Assembly: GCF_964199755.1 (NCBI RefSeq)
Contig: NC_133896.1
Coordinates: 88,272,215-88,336,214 of the forward strand
Length of the DNA: 64,000 nt
Direction of reading: 5' to 3'
From: Larus michahellis
Taxonomy: Eukaryota; Chordata; Aves; Charadriiformes; Laridae
Shown here: positions 11,401 through 23,900 of the stretch, piece by piece
Position numbering within the stretch: position 1 is the stretch's first letter
How the letters are laid out: each line of letters begins with the position of its first letter
Notes under the pieces: model-generated
Database searches by the model: none
Told to the model about the DNA's origin: nothing
What the model saw: the letters and a program-made list of their open reading frames with translations, nothing else
Position numbers and translations under genes: made by a program

Positions 11401-14400
11401 AGCCAACAGGGAGGGGAGAGCTTCCCACACTGAGTGCATCAGCTAGTGGGAAGGCAAAATTATACAAACTACTTTGCTAATTGGAAAGCACTTCAAAAGC
11501 AAAGTCCTTAATGATCTTTTTAGGGAAGTGTAAAGCAAGGAACTGGCTGAGAGAAGTGACCTCACCTCGTTTTCAAAAACAGTATGTTTGTGAATGTACA
11601 TGTGCACTCCTCAGGAGGCATTACTTTGATTTATGAGTATATTTGCTGAGTTTTACTATGGTACAGGCAGACCACTGCAGTATAGTGTTACAGAGTAGGG
11701 AGTCCTACTAGGAATGACATAGATCAGAAAGCCACAAAAAGAAAAAGCAATTACAGTAGAAAGTGAGCTTCATTTATGAAATAGCATATTGTTTTACAGC
11801 TGTCCTTTCAGTTTTGACTTTCATAAGCCTCTTATAAAGATCATCTGTGAAATTTCACTCCACCTTCATTAACAACCAAAACCCAAGTAAAACCACATGT
11901 TATGAAAAGCAGATAGTCTATCCAAGAGTAGTATTAAAGATTTATGCTATTTACTCTAACACATGGCCATATCCTTAGTACTTATAGACTGGCACAGCTC
12001 CATTTGTACACAGGCAATACATGCCAGCTGAGAAGCCAACCTTAAAAAAATATCTTATCCCAAGCACAGTCATAGAACAGTTGCTATCCACTGAAAGCAG
12101 GTTTGTTTCTTCCTGTCTTTTTTTTTTTGTATATTTTTATCAAAGAGAAAGCCCTCTTTTTATGTGTTTTTGTATGAAACAAAATGTATGTGATGGATGT
12201 ATGTGATGGGTTTACATTTGATGAGTTTATAAACTTTGAGAAAGCAGCTATAAATTTTATGTATAAATTATATCCTATAAATTATGTATTTTAATTGCAA
12301 AAATATACAGAAGTGTTCAGATTTCAAAGTCAGTTTTTCATCATATCTTATTTTCATTTTAACTTGGGCCCCAAATTAATTCATAGAAGATAGATCATGA
12401 CCAGTAAATGGAATGATTACTGATACCTTGTTGTATCTTCAGAAATCATTGCCTGACCCACTGTCTTACTATGATGAATTCTAACTCATTTACCAGGGAA
12501 GAATGAATAACTCACAGACATTCCTACAGCTTTCATCATAACTGTAACTGATTATTTCAGAACCAATAACTGCATTGTCATACAATTTTTTTTAATGCAA
12601 GTGAGAAATACTCATTTAATGTTGGAAGATCAAGGCACAGAAAGAATCGAGTAAAATAAAAAAAACCCTACACTCACATGGAATACTCCATATGGGAAAG
12701 CAAGAACTATGTATTTTTCACCCCTATTGCAATTGTGTGTCATTTATTCCAGGCACAAAAAGCATGGACTTCAGTTTCAACAAAGTTGACCTTCAGGAGA
12801 TCATATTTACTAGATGCATTCTTAGTTTCTGCAACATCTGAAGCAGAGATATTGTAGACCAGCTAGATCTTTACACAAACCTAAATCAAGCTAAGAGCAG
12901 TGCCAGGTTGGGGTTCAAATGTTAGAAATAGATGCATAAAGCAACAAAGGCTGCTTTCAGGTTGCACAAATTGTGTTAACCCAGGCATTGTGGAAATTTT
13001 GAGCATTTGAGTTGTGCTACTTTGTTTTTTCCCCCCCATTATTTTTTTTTATGACATCCCCAACATTTTAAAAGTGTTGACCAAAATGAATTAAAACGAT
13101 GACCAATACCCACCAATATAACTATGTAGTTTTTATACTCAGAAGTCATCATCAGATTTAGAACATCTTGATAGGCTGCAAAGTGCTCTGCCACTTCACT
13201 TGGAAGGAGATCACCACTGCAGTCAGTGACCGCCCCTTATTCAGACCTGCAGTTGGCAGGACAATACTGCTTTTTGACAGTAGGTTCAACAATATTTGTG
13301 ACAGACAGTGGAACAAAACGGCTCAAAGCAATGGGAAGCCCATGGAAGACAGTATGCCCTTGCAATCAGACAGCCCTTCTGTTTGTATTCATTCAGGAAT
13401 CCTGGTATTTCTCATTTTGTTCCCCCAATTGCCCAGCACAAACAGAAAGATATTCCTTATAATTTGTTAACAAAGACAATGACAATTCCTACATCTGTGT
13501 GATTTCTGCACCTTCCAGTCCATTTTCATACTTAGGTGGAACCCTGCTCAGCCTGAAGTCTGTCACTACTCAAACTGCAGCCCACTTTCCAAGGCTTAGG
13601 AAAATTATGTAGCCTTTAAATAAAAGTATCATCCCAACTCTAGGGTTATCAGCCAAATTGAACAGTTAAGTTTTTGAGAGTCATTTACTACTAACAAAAT
13701 GCATATATAACCAGGAAACCAAGCAGAAGTAGCATAGAAACCTTAGGTTGGATAACAAAGGCAAGGAATGAGTATGCATGTGTGAGTATGTTTAAAAGAT
13801 TTTTGTATATTTTCATTGACTTTTCCTTAAAAAAATCAGTCGTCCTACAAGTTAGATTATAACTTTAAAGCAATCATTAAAAAGACATTGCATTAAGTAA
13901 TTTAACTTTTTTCTGCTGTCCAGCTAAGATATTGACTGTTCTAAAATTAAAACCAATGTCAATAAAAAGAAGGTCCAGGAATATGTATGGCGCCTTGCCA
14001 CTGAACAATTTTAATACCTCTAAAATGAAAAGCTCTGGCTTTTTTGTTAAGGTTCATTGTGTTGCACAGAAAGAAGTTAAAAAAACAACACAAAAACAAA
14101 GCCTAGCATGACTAATTTTCTGCCTTAATTGTGTCAGGCTAGTAATAGCTGAACTGCTGCAGAGCTATGTGCTGTAATTCCTTTAAAGCCATCCTTAGAG
14201 TGCAGTATGCATGTCATTAGGCAATTATATACTGCTTTGGGCTGCTTATCATATCTGTGATATCAGAGCAGGAAGAGGCACTTCCTGTGCTGCCCACAGG
14301 CTAAGCTTATAATATCCTGTTAAGATGAGACAAATGCTGAACCATCACTGGAAGGCAGCCACAAGTTGAAGCTGGATACAGATGACAGTGGAAGAGTTAG

Positions 14401-14570
14401 CGTTCTGACTTCAACTTCAGTGCCAAGACAGCACGTTAACTCCCGTTTTCTTTGACTGACACACAGTAGGAAAAGATGAAAATTATCCCTTTAAAATGTA
14501 CTTATCCAGGGAATAAGTTTGGTCAAGTCCTGATCTCAATTCTTGTTAATCTTGCCATGTTGTAAATTCC
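5486..14570. other. Long gene-free A+T-rich region
   Basis: About 9 kb with no exon, RNA gene or clear repeat. It begins with a very A+T-rich patch (about 5500-5560, TATA-rich). Local oddities are a G-run at about 6976-6982, a slightly G+C-richer pocket at 6590-6700, a 13-bp near-direct repeat TGTATGTGATGG near 12185-12210, and homopolymer runs near 12120 and 13025-13050. The longest open frames (for example minus 8578-8976) contain no recognisable domain and look like chance frames. Confidence 0.45.
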
Positions 14571-14653
14571 GATTTTATAAGCAACTAGTATGAGAAAACA
14601 TGCAGAGCAGAACATGATTTTATAAGCAACTAGTATGAGAAAACATGCAGAGC
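14571..14653. repeat. 45-bp tandem duplication
   Basis: A 45-base unit starting GATTTTATAAGCAAC at 14571 is followed immediately by a second copy starting at 14616. The first 38 bases of the second copy are identical to the first. Two exact adjacent copies imply a recent tandem duplication in otherwise unique DNA. Confidence 0.95.
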
Positions 14654-15898
14654 CATTGTCCCCTTTAGCGAAATAAAGGCTGTCCCAGTTTAGTTAAACA
14701 GGTCTGGCTAGGTTTTTCAGTGAAACATGTGGCAGCAGCTTCTAAGCTAGCATAAAGTTTGGGTGAACTTGCCTAGGCAGAGTTTTCTACTAATGCCATC
14801 AAGTCTGAACTAGCTCATTTCAAGCTACTTGTGGTATTTCTACACATTATACATTGTAGACGTATGGAATTTTTGGAGATAGAATTATAAGCCAGATGCA
14901 GCACTGTTCTTGTATAGTTACTTGACCACTACAGAATAAATAATTCAGCCATTTTGATTTGTTGCTATTTTCTGTCAACCTTCCATAACAAAAAATGTGC
15001 CCAGAGATGATAAGTTATGTCTTGGTTTATTTCAGTTGTTTGGAAACGACAAACGGTTATACATTGGTCTGTCAACATACAGGAAATCACTGTTTCCCAA
15101 AATTCAGAACTGTAGGTTTATTTCCATTTGAATCAAATACTGATGTCATAAGGAATGTATATTTTTTGTGGAATTTTGTTTATCCACAAAAGTTCATCTA
15201 AAAGTCTGTGAAAGTAAACACTAATTAACCATTTCTTTGATCAGGAAGAATGTGAAACATGCTTCTCTGTGTTTCCTAATGCGCTTGTCATTTTCTTCCC
15301 AAGCTTTCTTCTGACTTCTGCTAACTTGCATAGCCTATTTTAGATACATTCTGCTATGAAATATCTTAACATTTTCTACAATCCATATAATACTGTCTGT
15401 ACACACAGACCTCCCACTGTGTGCAAATATATCACAGCAAAGGAATTATTTTTTTTCTTTTTGCCTTAGTATTTTGATTACTTTGATTAGGTTTGCTATA
15501 ATCTTTACATCAGATTTATCTAATGGCAGCTATGATCATCTTGCTAATTTATTTCATTACTGTAATGAAATACATGAGTATATTATAGCATAGAGACTCA
15601 GGAAAAACATACCTACTGTACCATTTGACTGAAGAAAGCCTCCTACTCCATAATTTTGCTCACAGGACATTTACTTCTCTGCAGAAAGGTTCTTATGTCT
15701 ATGAATTAGCAGAAGTCTCAGTAAACCCTTCAAAATTTAACCAGATTTTCAAAAATGCTGAAAGATCCAAGTTTTATCTGACCAACACCAGCAACTCCTT
15801 ACATTTTTTGGAGTTCAGCAACCACAATTAACACTTATGATAAATATCATCATTTTTTTCTAAACAAATCACTGACAGATGTATGGAATACTTTTGAA
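14654..15898. other. Non-coding spacer
   Basis: A+T-rich with nothing I can assign. The plus frames at 14995-15201 and 15625-15831 lack recognisable motifs. Confidence 0.4.
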
Positions 15899-16001
15899 AA
15901 CAGTGTAATCGATAACTGCCAGAGTTCCTCTTAATGAGCTGGTTTGATGTCATGCTTTATTACAGTGGCTTACTTGCACCTTTGCAGATAAGCTTGGGTC
16001 A
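15899..16001 (+). repeat. Left arm of a ~102-bp inverted repeat pair
   Basis: The sequence from AACAGTGTAATC to AGCTTGGGTCA is the reverse complement of 20878-20979, with about five differences by eye, including one single-base indel. Similarity falls off sharply outside the arm. No coding potential is seen. It could be a copy of a short interspersed or miniature element, or one terminal repeat of a larger element. Confidence 0.85.
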
Positions 16002-19000
16002 GGACTGAAATACTTGAACATCCTGGCCAAACAATGGTTTGAGTAGTGTGCTGTGTGATGGCTGGCTGTACTGGTGTGAACTTCATGTACAATTCACAGC
16101 CAGTCAGAAACTTGATTTCATCCCTGGATTTAGGATGTTGATTTTCCTACCCAATTCTTACTTCTTCTACACCTCATATTCCCACAGCAACATACTGAAC
16201 AGGCACAGAAATCCATAGCCTGCACTGGCTAGGAATAACAGTAACATTTATATGGACAATAAGTATATAGGGTGAGGATATAGCCCTCAGCACTAGCATG
16301 GAATTGTCCATACAATTAAATTGTTAGTACGATCATTTGCATGTTTTCAGCCCAGACCAAAAGCGATTAAATTAATGCAGCTCAGAGACCATTCCTAGTT
16401 AGGAAATTCAGAAGTGCCCATATTTGAATGACAAGAGTAATATTTCACGATACGTTCTGTTTCTTTTTCTTGATAGAAGCATTTGAAGTTAGAAGCACAG
16501 GAGGATTTTTGCTCACTTTCAGGAGTCATTGCAGTATTGCATATATTTTCTGGCCCTTTTCATGAGGAAACCATGACACCAATGTCCTTAAACACCACTA
16601 AATTCAAAGGTGTTGGAATGGTAACTTTGTGTGGTTGCACTTTAGAGGGTCTATTCTGACTATCACCAACAAGGGACTTCACGTTGGATCTTTGAAGGAC
16701 ACAAAAGGAGCTGCTTCACTTTTCTTTGGTCAGTCAGGTGAACTCTAGTCCTTGCTATTTTTTCCATAAGGGAAAAATAAATGACTGCTCTTTGGTGGGT
16801 TTTCCTACTACTTCCCTCTAATTTCTGTCATCCTATTGACAGATTAAAGTCCCTCAGCTCTTCTGATTTCATATTTGCATAGTCAAACTCTCCTGTTCTT
16901 AGCCTCTTCCTATCCTTTGTACTGTTAGGATTTGCGACAGGTTCAATCACTCATTTAAAACACTGAAGCACATAGTTGAAAATGCCACAGTGTCTGTTAA
17001 AAGGTCTACATCATTCTATTTAGGCCCAGTTGATTATAGTAACGTACATTTGGCGAGGCAAGGGTTGAGGACAGTTTCTGCTATCTATAGAACTTCATGT
17101 GCTCAGGAGACACACGAAATTCTTTGTTGCTTAATCTCACCTTTAAAGTAGTCCTATGACTAGCTTGATTTCTTAAATAGAGTAGGTGCTATGGGTTAAA
17201 GATCCTGTATCTTCACAGGCCTGTTAGGACATATTAATTCTACTACCACACTGTTTCCCAAATATAACCACACTAGAATTATCAGTACTTTCTTTGCTCT
17301 CAAATATGTGTCATGTCATGGGCCAGCATGGGAAGCCTAAATAGTTACGCGTCATGGGTTGCTCCTGAATACCCAAGACGTTTCAATAAAATTAACATCA
17401 CAACTGCTGTGCTGACTGCTTCTATTTCTAAGGTCTTCCTCATTACAAAATTGGATACTAATGAATGATAAGTAGCTCCAAGGTCTTCTGCCTCAAAACA
17501 GCACTTCTGTCAACTGTTTTGGAAACAAGTGTAAATATCATTAATGGGATCCATTCTTGACTGTAGAAATGGAATGAAACATCCGGATGCAGTTGCCTAA
17601 TATCATTAGCATCACTTATCATTTTGACCAGATCATAAAGACCTAATATGAGGCAAAGCTTTTTTCCCCCCCCCCCAATACACTTTTGACAGTGCAGTTC
17701 TAATTCACGTTCTTATTGACAATGGAAAGAGCCAAGTCCTACTCTGCTGCTGGGCTAAAAAGCTACATTATTTTCTGTCACTAGATTTGTTCTTCCACAC
17801 CGAGATACCGATATATTAGTAGGAGGAGCGTGGGAAATCTTGTATTGAAGTATATATATACACATATATATCTAATTCACTGCTTAAATGAGGGGCTTCC
17901 TCCTTTTTAGTATTAGTTATGGCACTGCCTAAAGGATCCATCATGCTAAATGATACACCATGCCAGGCCCCATACAGATATTAGTCTCCCGAAGGGGTGA
18001 AAAAATAAATCACTGCTTACTGTCTACACAAGTTTGACACAAAAGAGGTTGGCCAGGGAACAGAAGCACACTGGTCTGAACTGACTCATTCAGGGCTGAC
18101 CAACATGTCAGTGGCACAGCCAGGGGTGGAATCCAGATTTCCCACATTCCTACCTCACAAAGGTATTTCTGATCTTTGACGTGTATAGATTACAGAGCCT
18201 CATTACCTTGCTGTAATGCAAAGTAGCAATCATAAAATGCCCAGCAGAACAGCACATGCTGCCCCGTAGCCAGCAATCCCTTCGAAGACTAGAAAATTCT
18301 CTATTGCTGCAACTAATGCCAGCATCACATACAGTTGCGTGGAAGGTGGAGTTTCTGCAGATTTATCAAAGAACAATCTGTAAATTCATCTGCCCTGAAT
18401 GTTTGTTTTTCAGCCTATGCTAGTGAGCAGAGGCTACTTGATAGCAACTGCAAACTCTAGTGTAGACACTTTTGAGTACATTGGAGCTCAGGTTATGTCC
18501 CACCTATTTTTTTCAGGAATTGTCTCAATTTGTAAGAGGAGGACAGTCTGTGAGATGAAGACACATGTTTTCAGAGTGATCCTTAATATCTGATGCACTT
18601 TCAGAATGTGTCAGAGGCCTTGCAATAGAGCTATCACCATGGCAGAAAAATGTTGACTGGTTTTCTGATAAAGAGTTGTTTACCTGATTCTCCCTTTTCC
18701 CGAAAAGGGATGAAAGAAGGGAGTTTTGTGATGTGTCAGCTGTCCTAAACAGTCCAGCTGTATTGTTTTTTAACAAGGATTGCTTGATAATTAAAAAGGA
18801 ATATCTTTAATTTGAAAACAAAACCTTCTATGGAATTGGTAAGAAATCTTTCAATTAGCCCACACTGTCATGGCACCCCCTTGATGCTGGACTATTTGAG
18901 CAGACCCACCCTACTTTACAACAGTGTTAGTTCCAAACAAAGCATCCTACTTTCAGGCTGATGTATTTTAGTGTCAAAAAAAGTCAACAGTTACTGTGGC

Positions 19001-20877
19001 AACCTGCTGTCATTGTCCAACCAGCAATGTTAGATTGTTACATACACCTACCACATGCAATAATAGCTATTATAATGCAAGATAATGACATCAGACCTTT
19101 GTGCTCCTGAGGGCTAAGGCAACATTGCATCAAAACTTCTTTACATTGGCATGTATTCCTCATGATTTAAAACCTCTCCAGGGTCACACACTGGCAAACT
19201 ACTACCAAAAGTAGCTCTTGTCAGGGTGCTGAGACAGCTGGCTGCTCTGCAAGAGGAGAGCCATGAGCTGCCAGGGATTCTCACAGGGCTGACAGTGCAG
19301 GGTCCTCACCAGCTAGAACCTATCTGACCACTCCTAGCGAGGGAGCAGAGCAGATTTTGGGGTGCCCAGGGCAGCCTCTAACCCAGAGCATCAGGCAACA
19401 GGCTGGAAAGTCAAGACCACGAGTCTGGGCCAGTGTCCAGATCAGCAGGGTACATCACCAGGCATGGGCATGGCTGCAGCAAAGCTCAAGCTACTAAAGT
19501 TGTGAGCCTCAGCTTGAAAGAAGCTCACAGAATTAGTGCGAGGTGCTCCCACTGAGGCTTCTCAGCAGACACGTTCAGGTGGAGCCTCTACAGAGGCTCT
19601 TTTTCTTTCTTTCAAGGCTACCAGCTACTTCAACTCTGGGTTGGCCTTGAGCCCAGGCACCCAAAGCCCCAGGGCTCTGACAGCAATCAAGCAGCTTTTC
19701 AACATTTTTATGCCATGTCAGCTTTCTGCCTCTTTTCAAGGCTCTGCTTAGTCATATTTTTTTTCCTTTTTGAACTGTTAAATCTGTTTACATTTTTATT
19801 ATACCTCTAACATTTGAGGATGTCATACATGGTGCTTCAATTCAACTACAGCAAGTTCCCCAGACTGAAGATGCGATCCCCTGGTATTTTCCTGACTGAG
19901 TACTGATTTCAGCAAAGAGCCTTGGGAGACACATTCAGTAGGTCTTATTGCTCACTAGCTTGAACTTCTGCTACGGAATTTATTTTTACCCTGAATTCTT
20001 TCTGAACTCTTCTACAGACTCAGGGGCTAGCATATGAAACAGGACAAACCAGCTCAACTGACATTCAGACAGGTAAACTCCCTTATCCAGGACAAGGTGT
20101 CACCGCCACCAAGTCACTGTCCTGTGCAAGCCCCCAAACCACAGCTGGGAATCATTTCCCCAGCCCAAAGCTGCACTGGACTCTTTCCAGTGTAGAGGAG
20201 TTGTGTGCCATGGTTCAGGGCCAGTCTCATGTCTGCTTGGTTTGCTAGTAAAAATGTGGTAAAGCATTTCAAGAGTGAGCAGACTGAGTTGTAAACAGGT
20301 TTTCTTTCTCTCATGGGTTGCAGAATTCATCTAGGTTTGACAAAAAGGCTGGAAAATGTGGAAAAAAAACAACCACTAAAGAAGAAATGGGAGTGAGGGG
20401 TGTAGCCAGCTATATGGAAGGCAGATTTTTACAGATGAAATGTCAAGTGACACCCAAGTTATTAGCAGAGACCTGACACTTTGGGATGCTTTTGTTATGA
20501 CAGTTTCCTTATCTTGATTGCTGCCATGTCTGATTTTTGAAAGACTCCTAACATCTGATTTCTAAAGCTTTATGCATAGGAAATAGCTAGTCTGTTTAAT
20601 CTCTTCAGGACAGGGACTATCTCCTCCTTTGTGCATGCATAATAATAAGAGCCAGCATAATGTAGAGTTTTAGATATCGCATGGCAAACTGGAGCATTCA
20701 AAGCTGTATACATGGCATTTTTCATTTAGTTTAATTTGAAAATATTACCCTTATTCTTTTCTTGCTGCCCAACAAATGAATATGATCTTCCTAAGTGCAA
20801 CTGTCCCTTTCTACCTATTGCAAGCACTTAAGGCTGTGTTTACACCTCAGAACATATGGGCCTTACAACGGGAGTCG
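16002..20877. other. 4.9-kb segment between the inverted arms
   Basis: A+T-rich DNA with no long open frame, no recognisable transposase or reverse-transcriptase motif, and no RNA gene. It contains a C-run of 11 at 17666-17676 and a TA/CA microsatellite at 17850-17871. The minus frame at 18525-18776 looks like chance. If the flanking arms are terminal repeats of one element, its coding part is no longer recognisable. Confidence 0.4.
17850..17871. repeat. TA/CA microsatellite
   Basis: Alternating TATATATATA followed by CACATATATA; a short simple repeat. Confidence 0.85.
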
Positions 20878-20979
20878 TGACCCAAGCTATCTGCAAAGGT
20901 GCAAGCAAGCCACTGTAATAAAGCATGACATCAAACCAGCTCATTAAGAGAAACTCTGGCAGTTATCAATTACACTGTT
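20878..20979 (-). repeat. Right arm of the ~102-bp inverted repeat pair
   Basis: Read on the plus strand it runs from TGACCCAAGC to TTACACTGTT, the reverse complement of 15899-16001 at roughly 95% identity by eye. High identity in flanking DNA that shows no other similarity means either two recent insertions of one short element or one duplication-inversion. Confidence 0.85.
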
Positions 20980-23900
20980 GAATGAAAGCATTTGTCAGAG
21001 ATAATATACAGCCAGGCATCCATGAACAGACAATGTAACACCAGCTAATTAACCACCAAGCCTTTCCATTTACTTGATTGAGTTTGGCAAGTAGATACAG
21101 CATGTGAAGCCACCATGCTACAGGGACTTAATGCTTGCACTTAGAGACATTAGCTCTTCCTGACAGGAAATGGCTTTTCTCCCCTAATGTTTCCACAAAG
21201 AGCTAGTAAGACACAGGAAACACTTCTGTGCATTTGGCATCTGATATCCATAAAAAAAAAACTTCAGCAGTCCCTGTAAGCAGCTAGGACTAGATGTCAG
21301 AGTTGGCACACACAGTAAAGTCTTTGACTCAAAGCAGCACCCCTTGGCACCCCTGACATGCAACACTTATTAGATAAAGAATTTTCCAGGAGAGAAGCTG
21401 ACAACCACACTTCGGGTGGATTGAAAGAGACATCTGTGAAAAAGGAAGAGATATTTGCAATACACTTGCTTTTGGCCTTGGGAATCAAATTCATGTTTCA
21501 AGAGTGAAAAGTTCCTCTGACTAAATTCATGACATCAAGTAATCACTCAATGCTCTACAAGCAATTAGAACTATGAAATTCAAATTTATGTTCTTCAGCT
21601 TATTTATGTTAAATATGCTAAGAAAAGCCTTTTTTCAGTGGAAAGAAGCATCTTGCCTCCTGAAGCTCCTTAACTGCCTGTTTTTCCACTACACTCCATC
21701 AGGAAAAGAAATCCCACAGCTTTCTGCCCAAGATAAGCCCATAAACTCCCTAAGTCTAGCAGATGTCTCTACCTTTTAAACTGATCTGAGGAAAACTTTT
21801 TAAACCTAGAATATTTGGCTAAGGAAAACACCACTACATGAAGGAGTGCTGTGCTGGGGAAACCCAGAAACCATGGGGTCTGACTTTCCTGATGATGTAA
21901 ATCATCTCTTCCTGTTCTGACTGCTCCAGTCTGACATCAGCCTTGCTCCTCAGCGCTAGTAGCAGAGATGGACAGAAGCTGTTAAAGTTCAACAACGGCT
22001 GTGAGAAAGCAGGGCATTTCACCTCTGATAACAACTAACTTGTAGGCATTTGTTTTTGCTATTAATGCTGGCAAAAAAAGTAACCTTAACATAATTCCTA
22101 GAATAGGATAACTTGTTTAAGTCCAGCATTCCCTAGGAAAGCATGGGAGCGTACAGCCAGTGAACACCCTGCCACTAACACAGGAAGAGCACTAGACGCC
22201 TCAAGTCTTCAAATGTTTCTACTCTTTACTCCTGGTGTCACTCAGATGCCTTACAGCAGAGAGTAAGCTTGCCTACAAACAGTAAAGAATTTTAAGACAC
22301 GCAACCCCTCCAAAATACCATTTGGTGAATCCTTTATGCATTGTGAAGCCCATTTCAGATTTATACATATATATAAATTGCCTTTAACAGGAGACAATGT
22401 CTAAACAATGTAAGAACAGATATACACCCTTTAGAAGTAAAGCCATAATGTCCAACCACAGAAAGCTCTATTGTATTACAAATAACTTCTGGTTTACATA
22501 AAGTACCAACACACCTATAGGGAAATGGAAAACTAAACTAATTTCATTTCAGTTCAGATTGGTGGACCCTTGATAAGACACTATACAGGCCAGACTTATG
22601 CTTTTGTCAATATGCTTTGTCTATTGAAAGTCTATTGAAATTAATATCCTCACAACATTCATTGCACAACATTAGTGCAAGGCTTATTGCATGAAGTGTA
22701 ATAGCCTATGACATATAGACAATTAAATGATACAAACTATTGCCTCCTTTTGTCCTTAAACCTCTGTATGTTACTAAATCTGTAACTATAGAAAAACAAG
22801 GTGAACAAGAGCAGCAAGTTCTCTGCGTGTTCAGCAGATAACAGTTACTTATATCTCCAGTATTAGCCTTTATCATTCCCATCAATGCATCCTTGTGGTA
22901 AACATGTTTACCAATCAAATGACCATGCTCACGTGCAGCACAAGTAGATGAAATAAGCCAAAGTTACTCAAAATTTGTCAGTTTAGCCTGGTCATTGTTT
23001 ATTACTTGATTAAAGTTAAGCACCTGGGGAAGTGTATGCAGAACAGGAGCCCTAGGGCAAAGGGACCCAAGACAGTAGTGTTCAAGAAAAGGGAGTGAGA
23101 AAAGAACAGTGTCTTGGAACGAAAGAAATGATGCACTGATAGAACATGTGGGGTTTGAGGAGTTGGAAGCATGTGGCTTTCAAAAGAAGCAATATTACTA
23201 AAGACTAAAAGGAAATGATAGGGTAAAAAGTAGTAAAATTGAGACCATAAGGAAGACTGATTTCAGTGATGGCCTGAGAGGCACAGGGAGCAAGACGAAG
23301 AAATGAAACCAAAGACGTTACTTTTAAACACAAAGATACTTTCCTATAGATTCCTCTGGAACATCAGTAGACAGAGAATGGCGACAAAGGTATAAGCCAG
23401 CTATCAATTTAATTACTCTAACTCTCATGATTTAGGATAGCAATGTTGAAAACCAGACATTTTAATAAATCCTGAAAGCATTAGTTCCACTCCAACTCCA
23501 CTGAGTAGTTTGGCTGCATATGCAGCATACACTTAAAGATAAACTTGCAGAAAATCTGATCTTAGTGTTGCCCCCAGCTGTAAATACCAGGCTGATAGGA
23601 AATACCAGGAACTTAGCTTAGATCTGTTTGTATCAGTAGGCTGGGAAGAGTTAACAGCTCAGAACAGGTCATTGAAGTCTAGTTCAATTGAATTAACTGC
23701 TTGCTTCTGCTAAGTTGAGAATTTATTTTTTTTTTAATATTTTCTTTCCCTCAATAGCCTGCTTCTGCTAAAAATGTCAAAGCACCAGCAACTGTTAATG
23801 AAGTATTCAATTAGTAATGCCACACACTTACATGGATGGGGAACCTGGAGCTCCAGAAGAGATGCATGGCACTAAATACTTGTCGTTCGGATTTGTTTAG

